DNA of 64,000 nt from Belnapia arida (GCF_016773205.1 NZ_JAETWB010000001.1:248001-312000); one strand, 5' to 3'; numbered from the stretch's first letter, positions 24,768-33,132 are shown. Notes: generated by a model from the sequence alone, not told the origin. Translations and numbers: made by a program.

Positions 24768-26033
24768 TCAGGCTCCGGCGAGTTTCTTGATGGACAGGGA
24801 GGCGAGGTAGGCGGCGGGGTTCTCCGGGTCGAAGACCTTGCCGTCGAAGAAGGTCTCGCGGCCGCGGCTGGTGCCCGTCGGCATCTCGGATGCGGGGACG
24901 CCGGCGCGCTCGGCGGCGGCGCGCCAGATGGCCTCGCGGTTGACCTGGGCGATGAGGGCCTTGGTGTCGGTCGATTCGGGGAGGACGCCCCAGCGGATGT
25001 CCTCGGTGAGGAACCAGAGCTCGTGCGAGGCGAAGGGGTAGCTGGCGTGGTCTCGCCAGAACTTCATCAGCAGCGGGCTCGCTTCCACCTTGCGGCCGTC
25101 GCCGTAGTCGATGTTGCCGAGGCTGCGGTTGAGGATGTCGGCGACCGGCACGTTGAACCAGGCGCGGCGGCCGATGATGGCGCACATCTCCTGCTTGTTC
25201 GCGGCCTCGTCGCACCAGCGCTGCGCCTCGATGACGGCGGCGGTCAGCGCCGTCGCGGCGTTCGGGTGGCGCTCGACCCAGTCGGCGCGGAGGCCGAGGG
25301 ACTTCTCGGGGTGGTCGCGCCACAGCTCGCCGGTGACGGCGGCGGTGAAGCCGATCTTCTGGTTGACGAGCTGGTCGTTCCAGGGCTCGCCGACGCAGAA
25401 GGCGTCCATGGTGCCGACCTTCATGTTGGCGACCATCTGCGGCGGCGGGACGACGATGGTCTGCACGTCGCGGTCCGGGTCGATGCCGCCGGCGGCCAGC
25501 CAATAGCGGATCCAGAGGTCGTGCGTGCCGCCGCGGAAGGTCATGGCGACCTTGCTCTCCTGCGTCATGGCGCGCTTGAGGCTGCCGGCGTCGATGGTCG
25601 GCTTCAGCGCCCTGTGCTTCTCGCCGACCGAGAGTCCCTGGCCGTTGGTGTTCAGCCGGGCGGTGATGACCATGGGCACGGGCTGGTTGTTCTGCGTGAC
25701 CTTGCCGGCGGTCATCAGGTAGGGGAGCGGCGTCAGGATATGGGCGCCGTCGATGCCGCCGCGCTCGCCGCCGAGGACGAGGTTGTCGCGCGTGGCGCCC
25801 CAGCTCGCCTGCTTCGAGACCTCGACCTCGGGCATGCCGTGCTTGGCGAAGAGGCCCCGCTCCTTGGCAATGATGAGGGGGGCGGCGTCGGTGAGGGCGA
25901 TGTAGCCGAGCACGGCCTTCCGGACCTCGGCCGTCGTCGCGCCTTGCGCGAAGGCGCCGCGCGGCGCCGCGGCACGGGCAGCGGCGAGCAGGGCGGCCGT
26001 CGCGGTGAGGGCGGTACGGCGGGTGAGGTTCAT
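24768..26033 (-). CDS. nrtA: Nitrate ABC transporter substrate-binding protein
   Basis: A 421-residue periplasmic nitrate-binding protein. The N-terminus (MNLTRRTALTATAALLAAARAAAPRGAFAQ) is a twin-arginine-like signal. The CmpA/NrtA-family sequence follows: KAVLGYIALTDAAPLIIAKERGLFAKHGM, KQASWGATRDNLVLGGERGGIDGAHILTPLPYL, FCVGEPWNDQLV and TGELWRDHPEK. A second in-frame ATG three codons upstream overlaps the nasS stop; 26033 is preferred because it begins the signal directly. NasS, the cytoplasmic relative, is encoded immediately upstream. Confidence 0.93.
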   Translation of the reverse strand: MNLTRRTALTATAALLAAARAAAPRGAFAQGATTAEVRKAVLGYIALTDAAPLIIAKERGLFAKHGMPEVEVSKQASWGATRDNLVLGGERGGIDGAHILTPLPYLMTAGKVTQNNQPVPMVITARLNTNGQGLSVGEKHRALKPTIDAGSLKRAMTQESKVAMTFRGGTHDLWIRYWLAAGGIDPDRDVQTIVVPPPQMVANMKVGTMDAFCVGEPWNDQLVNQKIGFTAAVTGELWRDHPEKSLGLRADWVERHPNAATALTAAVIEAQRWCDEAANKQEMCAIIGRRAWFNVPVADILNRSLGNIDYGDGRKVEASPLLMKFWRDHASYPFASHELWFLTEDIRWGVLPESTDTKALIAQVNREAIWRAAAERAGVPASEMPTGTSRGRETFFDGKVFDPENPAAYLASLSIKKLAGA

Positions 26034-26034
26034 C

Positions 26035-27162
26035 TCAGGCATGCTCCATTCTGTCGCCCAGCGGCGAGGAAGGGGGTGGCGGGGGCGCGGGGGGCTCGGC
26101 CTCGTGCAGCCGGACGGCTGCGGCGCGCCAGATGTCGGGGCGCCAGGGGGCGAGGGCCGTGCTGTCGCTGATCGCGGCGGGGATGTGGCTCCAGCGGCGC
26201 ATCTGGCGGAGGAACCAGGCGGCCTGCTCGCGGCGCGGCAGGGTGGCGTTGTGGAAGCGGAGCGGGGCGCCGAGCGCGAAGCCCTCGGCCATGCCCTCGA
26301 AGGCGGCGGCAATCTCGGCGGGGGCGAGCTTCGGGAAGGCGCGGCGGCGGAGGATGTTCACTGCCTCGGCCTGGTTCGACGGCTCGTCCAGCCAGCGGGC
26401 GGCGGCGATGACGGCGGCGGTGCAGGCTGTCGTGCTTTCCGGGTCGCGCGTGGCGTAGCCGGCGTCGAAGGCAAGGACCTTCTCCGGGTGGTTCGGCCAG
26501 ATGTCGCCGGTGGAGAGGGCGATGCGGCCGGCGCCGAGGGCGGCGGCATGGCTACCCCAGGGCTCGCCGGCGCAAAAGCCGTCGATCTCGCCCTCGGCCA
26601 GGCGCTCGGCGACCATCGGCGGCGGCACGACGGTGAGGCGGAGGTCGCGGTCGGGGTCGAGGCCGCCCTCGGCCAGCCAGTGGCGCAGCAGGTAGTTGTG
26701 CGAGGAGAAGGGGAAGACGACGGCGAGCGTCAGCGGGCGGCGGCCGGCCGTGGCGCGGCGGCGGACCAGGGCGGCGAAGCTCGCGGCGGCCAGCGGGCGG
26801 GGGAAGCGGCCGAGCTCCTGCGCCAGCGCGTTGGAGAGGGTGACGGTGTTGCCGTTGGCGCCAAGCCCGGCGGCAACCGTGACCTGGGCGCGGACGCCGG
26901 TGAGGCCGGCGGCGAGCGCAATTGGCATGGGGCCGAGAAGATGGGCGGCGTCGAGCGCGCCGAAGGCCAGCTTGTCGCGCAGCGCGGCCCAGGAGGGCTC
27001 GGCGGTGAGGGCGACGCGGAGGCCGACGGCATCGAACAGGCCGAGCTCCTGCGCGGCAAGCAGCGGCGCGGCGTCGGTCAGCGGGACGAAGCCGAGGCGA
27101 AGGGTGCGGAGGACCGGGCGGCGGAGCGTCGGGCGGGGGGCGTCGTCGGCGTCGAGCGGCAC
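26035..27162 (-). CDS. nasS: Nitrate sensor protein NasS (cytoplasmic NrtA-like)
   Basis: A 375-residue NrtA homologue without a signal peptide: LRLGFVPLTDAAPLLAAQELGLFDAVGL, AHLLGPMPIALAAGLTG, FCAGEPWGSHAAAL and TGDIWPNHPEKVLAF. In nitrate-assimilating bacteria NasS holds the antiterminator NasT inactive and releases it on binding nitrate or nitrite. The GTG at 27162 has GGAGGA eight bases upstream and is preferred. An ATG at 27207 in the same frame, with no visible ribosome site, would add 15 residues. It lies between nasT and nrtA and behind the RNA leader. Confidence 0.88.
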   Translation of the reverse strand: MPLDADDAPRPTLRRPVLRTLRLGFVPLTDAAPLLAAQELGLFDAVGLRVALTAEPSWAALRDKLAFGALDAAHLLGPMPIALAAGLTGVRAQVTVAAGLGANGNTVTLSNALAQELGRFPRPLAAASFAALVRRRATAGRRPLTLAVVFPFSSHNYLLRHWLAEGGLDPDRDLRLTVVPPPMVAERLAEGEIDGFCAGEPWGSHAAALGAGRIALSTGDIWPNHPEKVLAFDAGYATRDPESTTACTAAVIAAARWLDEPSNQAEAVNILRRRAFPKLAPAEIAAAFEGMAEGFALGAPLRFHNATLPRREQAAWFLRQMRRWSHIPAAISDSTALAPWRPDIWRAAAVRLHEAEPPAPPPPPSSPLGDRMEHA

Positions 27163-27232
27163 GAAGGCGGTCCTCCGGCCCGGAATGGGCCAGGTGCGGG
27201 CCGCCATTGGACCGCGGGTGGATCGGGCGCGT

Positions 27233-27296
27233 GGCCCCGCTCGGGGCCGGTGCGATGCACGCCGCTGTGCATCGCCTCGCCGCTGACATGCAGCAA
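27233..27296 (-). promoter_or_regulatory. ANTAR-type two-hairpin RNA leader (NasT target) plus GC hairpin
   Basis: On the minus strand two hairpins with six-base loops follow each other with one base between. P1 (27277-27296) is a 7-bp stem around AUGUCA. P2 (27252-27275) is a 9-bp perfect stem around AGCGGC. ANTAR proteins bind paired hexaloops with A at position 1 and G at 4; P2 fits exactly, while P1 has A1 but U4. A GGCCCC/GGGGCC hairpin (27233-27248) follows, like an attenuator stem but without a T-run. The ANTAR protein NasT is encoded just upstream. Confidence 0.75.
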
Positions 27297-27387
27297 AAGC
27301 GAGGGCGGTCGGTCAAGAAGGAAATGCGGCAAGAATGGGCAGTTGGCCATTTCGGAAAGAATTAGGCCTATTATGTAAGCTTTTTGC

Positions 27388-27951
27388 CTAATTCTTATCC
27401 GTAAGAAGTGCTGCGAGCGCGGGGATTCGCAGGCCACGGTCCATGGCCATGCGGCGGAGGCGCTTATAGGCCTCGGGCTCGGTGAGGCGATGGCGGGACA
27501 TCAGCAGCACCTTGGCACGATCCACCAGCTTGCGCTCCTCAAGGTCGCGGCGGGCGGTGGCGAGTTCCTCGCGCAGCGCCTGGTGGGCGCGGAAGCGACG
27601 GATGGCGACCTCGATCACCGGGCGCACGCGGGCGGGGGCCATGCCCTCCACCACATAGGCGGAGACGCCGGCGGCCAGCGCCGCCTCGATCTGCTCCGGC
27701 TCGGCTTTCTCGGCGAAAAGGATGACGGGGCGGGGCTCGTCGCGATGCAGGGCACCCATGCCCTCCAGCTCGTCGCGCGAGGGGTCGTCGAGGCCGCAGA
27801 CGATCACCTCGGCGCCGGTATCACGGACATGGCGCGTCAGGTCGCGCGTGCCCGAGGCGATGGCGACGACGGTGCAGCCGGTGGCGGAGAGGCCGGCCTC
27901 GACGGCGGCGGCCCGCTCCGGGTCACTGTCCACAAGCAAGACGCGCAGCAC
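27388..27951 (-). CDS. nasT: ANTAR-domain antitermination regulator NasT
   Basis: A 187-residue protein. Residues 1-120 are a receiver-like domain (VLRVLLVDSDPERAAAVEAGL; HRDEPRPVILFAEKAEPEQIEAALAAGVSAYVVEGM). The last 60 residues are an RNA-binding ANTAR domain (LVDRAKVLLMSRHRLTEPEAYKRLRRMAMDRGLRIPALAALLTDKN). In the receiver-like part the usual phosphoacceptor site reads CGLDDPS. The GTG start is supported by GGGGAG just upstream and by a sigma-54 site placed about 21 nt before it. It is released from NasS when nitrate is present. Confidence 0.88.
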   Translation of the reverse strand: MLRVLLVDSDPERAAAVEAGLSATGCTVVAIASGTRDLTRHVRDTGAEVIVCGLDDPSRDELEGMGALHRDEPRPVILFAEKAEPEQIEAALAAGVSAYVVEGMAPARVRPVIEVAIRRFRAHQALREELATARRDLEERKLVDRAKVLLMSRHRLTEPEAYKRLRRMAMDRGLRIPALAALLTDKN

Positions 27952-27982
27952 GCGGGCTCCCCGGTCGATCCGGTCGGCGACA

Positions 27983-27998
27983 AGCACAGATCGTGCCG
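27983..27998 (-). promoter_or_regulatory. Sigma-54 promoter candidate for nasT and the nitrate operon
   Basis: Read on the minus strand: CGGCACGATCTGTGCT. It keeps GGCACG and TGC with the exact GG-N10-GC spacing. Transcription would start near 27972, leaving a leader of about 20 nt before the nasT GTG. NtrC-activated RpoN promoters are the established mode for nitrogen assimilation genes. Confidence 0.6.
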
Positions 27999-28068
27999 CG
28001 TGACGAAGGCGGCGCTTGACCTCGAGGACGGGCAGGCCAGTATCCCTAGGGCGGAGGGGAGAGGCGCC

Positions 28069-29319
28069 ATGGAGGGCATCCTGGTCATCGGCGGGGGCAT
28101 CGGCGGGCTGACGCTCGCTCTCTGCCTGCACCGCAACGGCATCCCCTGCCGGGTGGTCGAGGCGGTGGCAGAGGTCAGGCCGCTTGGCGTCGGGGTGAAC
28201 ATCCTGCCGCATGCCGCAGCCGAGCTGGCGCGGCTCGGCCTGCAGGATGAGTTGCTCAGGCATGGCGTGCAGACGGATGAGGCGAATTTCTTCAACCGCT
28301 TCGGGCAGCTGATCCACCGCGAGCCGCTTGGGCGGGCCGCCGGCTACGATCACCCCCAGGTGTCGCTCCACCGGGCGGACCTGCATGGCGTGTTGCTGGC
28401 CGCCGTCCAGGAGCGGCTGGGGGAAGAGGCGGTGCTGTTCGATCGGCGTGTGGCGCGGGTGGAGCAGGACGAGGATGGCGTCACCATCCACTTCACCCCA
28501 GGACGGGGCGGAGTGACGCCCGAGCCCCTGCGGGGCAGTGCGGCGATCGGGGCGGATGGCATCCATTCCGTGCTGCGCCGGCACTTCTATCCGAACGAGG
28601 GAGAGCCGAAATACACCGGCTACAACATGTGGCGGGGCGTCGCACGCTGGACGCCGATCCTGACGGGCGCAAGCATGACGCGGGCGGGCTGGCTGAAGAC
28701 CGGCAAGATGGTGATCTACCCGATCCGCCAGGACGTCGATGGCGAGGGGCGGCCGCTCATCAACTGGGTCTTCGAGGTGGAGACCGAGAAGCACCGCTCC
28801 CGCCGCGACTGGAGCCGGCCGGGCGATGTGGAGGATGTCATCCCCTATGTGCGGGACTGGGTCTTCGACTGGCTCGACCTGCCTTCGATGCTGCGTGCCT
28901 CCGACGTGGTGCTGGAATTCCCGATGGTGGACCAGGACCCGCTGCCGCGCTGGAGCTTCGGGCGGCTGACCTTGCTCGGCGATGCGGCGCATCCGATGGT
29001 GCCGCGCGGGTCGAACGGCGCGGGGCAATCCATCCTCGATGCGCGCTGCCTCGCCGATAAGCTGGCCCAGCATGCGGACGACCCGGAGACGGCGTTGAAG
29101 GCCTATGAGGCCATCCGGCTGCCGGCGACGACGCAGGTCGTGCTGACCAACCGCAAGACGCCGCCGGATGCGATCCTCGGCGAGGTCTATGCGCGGACCG
29201 GCGACCGGCCCTTCGCGCGGATCGAGGATGTGATGTCGCGCGAGGAGATGCTGGCCATCACGGGTGGCTACAAGCGCGTCGCAGGCTATGATCTGGACAC
29301 ACTCAAGGCACGGGCCTGA
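28069..29319 (+). CDS. Flavin-dependent monooxygenase (PhzS/salicylate hydroxylase-like)
   Basis: A 416-residue class A flavoprotein hydroxylase. The FAD motif is ILVIGGGIGGLTLALCLHRNGI, the second nucleotide segment GSAAIGADGIHSVLRR (DG motif), and the third LTLLGDAAHPMVPRGSNGAGQSILDA (GD motif). The FFNRFGQLIHREPLGRAAGYDHPQVSLHR region resembles PhzS-type flavin-dependent oxidoreductases. Such enzymes hydroxylate aromatic or heteroaromatic acids with NAD(P)H and oxygen. GGAGGGGA precedes the ATG. It is followed after five bases by an M20 hydrolase and then a DapA-like gene. Confidence 0.85.
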   Translation: MEGILVIGGGIGGLTLALCLHRNGIPCRVVEAVAEVRPLGVGVNILPHAAAELARLGLQDELLRHGVQTDEANFFNRFGQLIHREPLGRAAGYDHPQVSLHRADLHGVLLAAVQERLGEEAVLFDRRVARVEQDEDGVTIHFTPGRGGVTPEPLRGSAAIGADGIHSVLRRHFYPNEGEPKYTGYNMWRGVARWTPILTGASMTRAGWLKTGKMVIYPIRQDVDGEGRPLINWVFEVETEKHRSRRDWSRPGDVEDVIPYVRDWVFDWLDLPSMLRASDVVLEFPMVDQDPLPRWSFGRLTLLGDAAHPMVPRGSNGAGQSILDARCLADKLAQHADDPETALKAYEAIRLPATTQVVLTNRKTPPDAILGEVYARTGDRPFARIEDVMSREEMLAITGGYKRVAGYDLDTLKARA

Positions 29320-29324
29320 CCATC

Positions 29325-30752
29325 ATGGACAATAGCGAAGCGATCTGGCGGCTGGTGGATGCGAAGCGGGGCGGCTTCGAGGCGCTCTCCGACCGCGTCT
29401 GGGGCATGCCGGAACTCGCCTATACCGAGACGCGCTCCTGCGCCGAGCATACCGCGATGCTGAAGGAGCAGGGCTTCCGGGTGACGGAGAAAGTGGCGGG
29501 CATCCCGACCGCGGTGATGGGCGAGGCGGGCGAGGGCGGGCCGGTCATCGCCATCCTAGGCGAGTATGACGCGCTGCCGGGGCTGAGCCAGGAGGCGGGC
29601 GTCGCCGAGCCGCGGCCGCTGCCGGGGCCGGGCTTCGGCCATGGCTGCGGGCACAACCTGCTGGGCTCGGCCTCGCTGCTGGCGGCGACGGCGGTGAAGG
29701 AGTGGCTTGCGGAGAACAAGCTGCCGGGGCGGGTGCGGTATTATGGGTGCCCTGCCGAGGAAGGCGGGGCGGCGAAGGGCTTCATGGTCCGCGACGGGGC
29801 CTTCAAGGACGTCGATGTCGCCATCTCCTGGCATCCGGCGGCCTTTGCCGCGGTGCAGGAGGCCGTCAGCCTGGCCAATACGCGGATCGACTTCTCCTTC
29901 GTCGGGCGGGCCAGCCATGCCGCGGCGGCGCCGCATCTGGGGCGGAGCGCGCTCGATGCCGTCGAGCTGATGAATGTCGGCGTCAACTACATGCGCGAGC
30001 ACATGCCGAGCGATGCGCGCGTCCACTATGCCTATCTCGATGCCGGCGGCGTCGCGCCCAATGTGGTGCAGCCGACAGCCAAGGTGCGCTACCTGATCCG
30101 GGCGCGGGACCTCGTCGAGCTGCGGCGGCTGATCGAGCGGGTGCGGAAGGTCGCCGACGGGGCGGCGATGATGACGGAGACCAAGGTCTCGTCCAGGGTC
30201 GTCTCCGGCGTCTCCAACCTGCTCGGCAACGGTCCGCTGGAGCGGGCGATGCAGAACAACCTCGACCGGCTGGGGCCACCGCCCTTCGACGATCTCGACC
30301 GGGCGCGGGCCGCGGAGTTCCAGGCGACGCTGACGGAGGAGGACATCGCGGCCTCCTGGCGACGGATCGGCCTGCCGATGCGCAAGGGCGTTGCGCTCTG
30401 CGACGTCGTCGTGCCGCTCGAGGTGCGTGGGGCGCCGATGATGGGCTCGACCGATGTGGGCGACGTCTCCTGGGTGGTGCCGACGGTGCAGGCTCGGGGC
30501 TCGACCTATGCGATCGGCACGCCGGGGCATTCCTGGCAGCTCACCGCGCAGGGCAAGCTGCCCGCGGCGCATAAGGGCATGGTGCATGTGGCGAAGGTGA
30601 TGGCCGGGACGGCGGTGGACTGCCTGCGCGACCCGGCGCTGATCGAGGCGGCGAAGGCCGACCTCGCGGAGCGCACGGCGGCGAACCCCTATGAGCCGGT
30701 GCTGTCGCCCGATGTGCAGCCGCCCTTCGACATGTCCGTGACGGCGGCCTGA
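29325..30752 (+). CDS. M20 family amidohydrolase (AbgB-like)
   Basis: A 475-residue metallo-amidohydrolase. It starts with MPELAYTETRSCAEHTAMLKEQGF. The metal-site segments are AILGEYDALPGLSQEAG and GFGHGCGHNLLGSASLLAA, then YGCPAEEGGAAKGFMVRDGAF with the catalytic glutamate pair, and FSFVGRASHAAAAPHLGRSALDAVELM in the dimer domain. The length and the long insertion match p-aminobenzoyl-glutamate hydrolase subunit B. It likely cleaves an N-acyl amino acid conjugate within the pathway of the flanking monooxygenase and aldolase-type genes. Confidence 0.88.
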   Translation: MDNSEAIWRLVDAKRGGFEALSDRVWGMPELAYTETRSCAEHTAMLKEQGFRVTEKVAGIPTAVMGEAGEGGPVIAILGEYDALPGLSQEAGVAEPRPLPGPGFGHGCGHNLLGSASLLAATAVKEWLAENKLPGRVRYYGCPAEEGGAAKGFMVRDGAFKDVDVAISWHPAAFAAVQEAVSLANTRIDFSFVGRASHAAAAPHLGRSALDAVELMNVGVNYMREHMPSDARVHYAYLDAGGVAPNVVQPTAKVRYLIRARDLVELRRLIERVRKVADGAAMMTETKVSSRVVSGVSNLLGNGPLERAMQNNLDRLGPPPFDDLDRARAAEFQATLTEEDIAASWRRIGLPMRKGVALCDVVVPLEVRGAPMMGSTDVGDVSWVVPTVQARGSTYAIGTPGHSWQLTAQGKLPAAHKGMVHVAKVMAGTAVDCLRDPALIEAAKADLAERTAANPYEPVLSPDVQPPFDMSVTAA

Positions 30753-30753
30753 G

Positions 30754-31683
30754 ATGGCGCAGCTCAACGAGAAGGCGCGCGGCGTCTTCGTCATCGCGCC
30801 GACGCCCTTCACGCCGGAGGGGGCGCTCGACCTGGCCAGCACGGACCGTATGGTGGAGGCCTATCTCGCCGCTGGGGCGAGCGGGCTCACCATCCTCGGC
30901 ATCATGGGGGAGGCGCCGAAGCTGGATGCGGCGGAGGCTGTGGAGTTCACGGGCCGCGTGCTGCGCCGGGTGGATGGCCGGGTGCCTGTGGTGGTCGGCG
31001 TATCCTCGCCCGGCTTCGCCAGCATGGCGTCGCTGGCGCGCAGCGCCATGGGTGCCGGTGCGGCGGGGGTGATGATCGCGCCGCAGCCGGGGCTGAGGGG
31101 GGACGATGCCGTCGTCTCCTATATCGCAGGCGCCGCCGAGGCGGTGGGCGATGCGCCCTATGTGCTGCAGGACTATCCGCAGGCCAACGGCATCTTCATG
31201 TCCGTCGAGATGATCCGGCGGATGGCCGAGGACCCGCGCCTCGTCATGCTGAAGGCGGAGGACTGGCCGGGGCTCGACAAGATCACCGCGCTGCGGCGGC
31301 TGTCCGGCGTGGGGCGGATGCGGCGCATCAGCATCCTCGGCGGGCTAGGCGGGCAGTTCCTGCCGGAGGAGCTGCTGCGCGGGGCGGATGGCATCATGAC
31401 CGGCTACGGCGTGCCGGAGATGCTGGTGCGGGTCTGCGAGCTGATGGCGAAGGGGGAGCGCGACGCGGCGCAGGACCTCTTCGACCTGCACCTGCCGCTG
31501 ATCCGCACTGAATTGCAGCCGGGGCTGGGTCTTGCCGTGCGGAAATACGTGCTGATGCGGCGCGGCATCATCGCCTCCGACGCGTTGCGGCGGCCGGGGC
31601 CGAAGCTCTCCGCCGAGACGCGGGCGGAGGTCGATTACCTGCTCGTGCGGCTGGCGACGCGAGACCGGGCGGTCACTCTCTGA
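30754..31683 (+). CDS. Dihydrodipicolinate synthase-family aldolase/lyase
   Basis: A 309-residue TIM-barrel class I aldolase. The N-terminus GVFVIAPTPFTPEGALDLASTDRMV, the GLTILGIMGEAPKLDAAEAVEFT segment (in place of GTTGE), YVLQDYPQANGIFMS with the active tyrosine region, and VMLKAEDWPGLDKI with the Schiff-base lysine mark the DapA/NAL family. It is unlikely to be the biosynthetic DapA because of its setting in a catabolic operon, one base after the M20 gene. It ends with an 11-base convergent overlap with the next gene. Confidence 0.88.
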   Translation: MAQLNEKARGVFVIAPTPFTPEGALDLASTDRMVEAYLAAGASGLTILGIMGEAPKLDAAEAVEFTGRVLRRVDGRVPVVVGVSSPGFASMASLARSAMGAGAAGVMIAPQPGLRGDDAVVSYIAGAAEAVGDAPYVLQDYPQANGIFMSVEMIRRMAEDPRLVMLKAEDWPGLDKITALRRLSGVGRMRRISILGGLGGQFLPEELLRGADGIMTGYGVPEMLVRVCELMAKGERDAAQDLFDLHLPLIRTELQPGLGLAVRKYVLMRRGIIASDALRRPGPKLSAETRAEVDYLLVRLATRDRAVTL

Positions 31684-32398
31684 ATTCGGGCGGCGGGTCG
31701 TCGAGGCCGGGCGGCGGCATCGCCAGAGGGTCGCGCAGCAGGAGGTCGGGGTCGTTCTCGGCCAGCTTGTTGACGCGGCTGGTGACGGGCCAGGCGAGGG
31801 TCAGCTCGGGCGGGTAGGGCTTGAGCAGGGCGAGGAGGTCTTCGGGCTCGGCGGGGGTCTCGCCGAGCCAGGCGGGCCAGGCCTCGCGCGGCAGGATCAT
31901 CGGCATGCGGTGGTGCATGGCGGCGAGTTTCTCGTTCGCCTCACCGGTGACGATGGTGCAGGTGCGGAGGATGCTGCCGTCGGGGGCGCGCCAACCCTCC
32001 CAGAGGCCGGCGAGGGCCATGGGCTCGCCGCCAGCCAGCGCCACGGCGAAGGGCTGCTTCGCCTTGCCCTCGGTGCGCCATTCGTAGAAGCCGTCGGCGG
32101 TGACGAGGCAGCGGCGCTTGCGGAAGGCTTCGCGGAAGGAGGGTTTCTCCGTGATGCCCTCGGAGCGGGCATTGATCATTTTGCTGCCGACCGAGGGGTC
32201 GCTCGACCAGCGGGGAACGAGGCCCCAGCGCAGCGGGTCGAGGTGGCGGGCGCCGGTCTCGGGATGGCGGCGGACGACCAGCGCATCCTGCGTCGGGGCG
32301 CGGTTCCAGCTCGGGGGCGAGTTGGGGAAGGGGTTCAGCGTCTCGAAGTAGCGGGCGACGGAGGCCGGGCCGCGCTGCTGGAAGTATCGTCCGCACAT
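31673..32398 (-). CDS. Abasic-site processing protein, YedK/HMCES (SRAP) family
   Basis: A 241-residue SOS-response-associated peptidase-fold protein that covalently caps abasic sites in single-stranded DNA. The catalytic set is present: Cys2 (MCGRYFQQ) after Met removal, Asn76 in INARSE, Glu106 in GFYEW and His162 in MHHRMPMIL. It also has WNRAPTQ and LRWGLVPRW. Its length is close to the E. coli protein. It is a single gene, convergent with the DapA-like gene; no LexA box is evident in the 33-bp upstream gap. Confidence 0.93.
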   Translation of the reverse strand: MCGRYFQQRGPASVARYFETLNPFPNSPPSWNRAPTQDALVVRRHPETGARHLDPLRWGLVPRWSSDPSVGSKMINARSEGITEKPSFREAFRKRRCLVTADGFYEWRTEGKAKQPFAVALAGGEPMALAGLWEGWRAPDGSILRTCTIVTGEANEKLAAMHHRMPMILPREAWPAWLGETPAEPEDLLALLKPYPPELTLAWPVTSRVNKLAENDPDLLLRDPLAMPPPGLDDPPPEFRE

Positions 32399-32431
32399 CG
32401 GCGCAGTCTACAGCATGGGTGGAGGAATGCG

Positions 32432-33067
32432 ATGGCGGAGCTCGAGATCATCGGCGTGGCGCGGAGCACCTATGTGTGGACCTGCCGGATGGTCTGCGCG
32501 GAGAAGGGCGTCCCGCATCTCCATACCAGGGGATGGCCGGGAACGCCGGAGATGCGGGCGCTGCATCCCTTCGGAAAAATTCCGGCGATGCGGCATGGCG
32601 CGCTGGTGCTCTACGAGTCGAAGGCGATCTGCACCTATATCGACCGCGTCTTCCCCGGGCCGAAGGTGATCCCGGAGGAGCCGGTGGCGCAGGCGCTGGT
32701 GGAGCAGTGGGTCTCGGTGGTGAATACCGTGGTCGATCCGGTCTGCATCCGGCGGTACCTCTACGCCCATGTGTTTCCGGGGACGGCGGATGGGGCGCCG
32801 GACATGGCGGCGGCGGAGGCGGCGGTGCCGGGGGTGCGGGAGCAGCTTGGGTTTCTCGACCGGAGCGTGGCGCCGACCGGGCACCTTGTGGGGCGGGGGT
32901 TCACTCTGGCGGATGCAAACCTGCTGCCGATCCTCTACTACCTCGCGCGGTTGCCGGAGGCTGGGGCGATCATGGCAGGGTTGCCGGCGTTGACGGGTTA
33001 CCTGACGCGGCACCTGGCTCGCCCGAGCGTGGCGAGCACGGAGCCCCCGCCGCCGAAGCCGCGTTGA
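32432..33067 (+). CDS. Glutathione S-transferase family protein
   Basis: A 211-residue GST. The N-terminal thioredoxin-like domain has STYVWTCRMVCAEKGVPHLH, HPFGKIPAMRHGALVLYESKAICTYID with the conserved cis-Pro and the Glu-Ser glutathione contact. The C-terminal helical domain has LDRSVAPTGHLVGRGFTLADANLLPIL with the N-capping box. GGAGG precedes the ATG. The substrate is unknown; a detoxification or dehalogenase-type role is typical. Confidence 0.9.
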   Translation: MAELEIIGVARSTYVWTCRMVCAEKGVPHLHTRGWPGTPEMRALHPFGKIPAMRHGALVLYESKAICTYIDRVFPGPKVIPEEPVAQALVEQWVSVVNTVVDPVCIRRYLYAHVFPGTADGAPDMAAAEAAVPGVREQLGFLDRSVAPTGHLVGRGFTLADANLLPILYYLARLPEAGAIMAGLPALTGYLTRHLARPSVASTEPPPPKPR

Positions 33068-33072
33068 CTCGA

Positions 33073-33132
33073 GGGTTCCAAGGGCCTTTCGGCCCTTGGC
33101 AGGGGGAGTTCGAGGGGGACGGCGTCCCCCTC
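33073..33132 (+). repeat. Two-hairpin intergenic repeat, copy 1
   Basis: It starts GGGTTCCAAGGGCC. Hairpin one is CCAAGGGCC-TTTC-GGCCCTTGG, followed by a GGGGGAGTTC spacer and hairpin two, GAGGGGGAC-GG-CGTCCCCCTC. A second copy in inverse orientation lies after alaS (56178-56238). It may act as a bidirectional terminator between the GST and DUF1127 genes. Confidence 0.75.

Noticed and set aside
27233-27248. Stand-alone intrinsic terminator for nasT
   Set aside because: The GC stem is perfect but no T-run follows on the minus strand, so it is described as part of the RNA leader instead.
27350-27387. Sigma-70 promoter for nasS (CATAAT-like box in the minus strand)
   Set aside because: A -10-like hexamer is present, but no acceptable -35 box lies at 16-18 bp.
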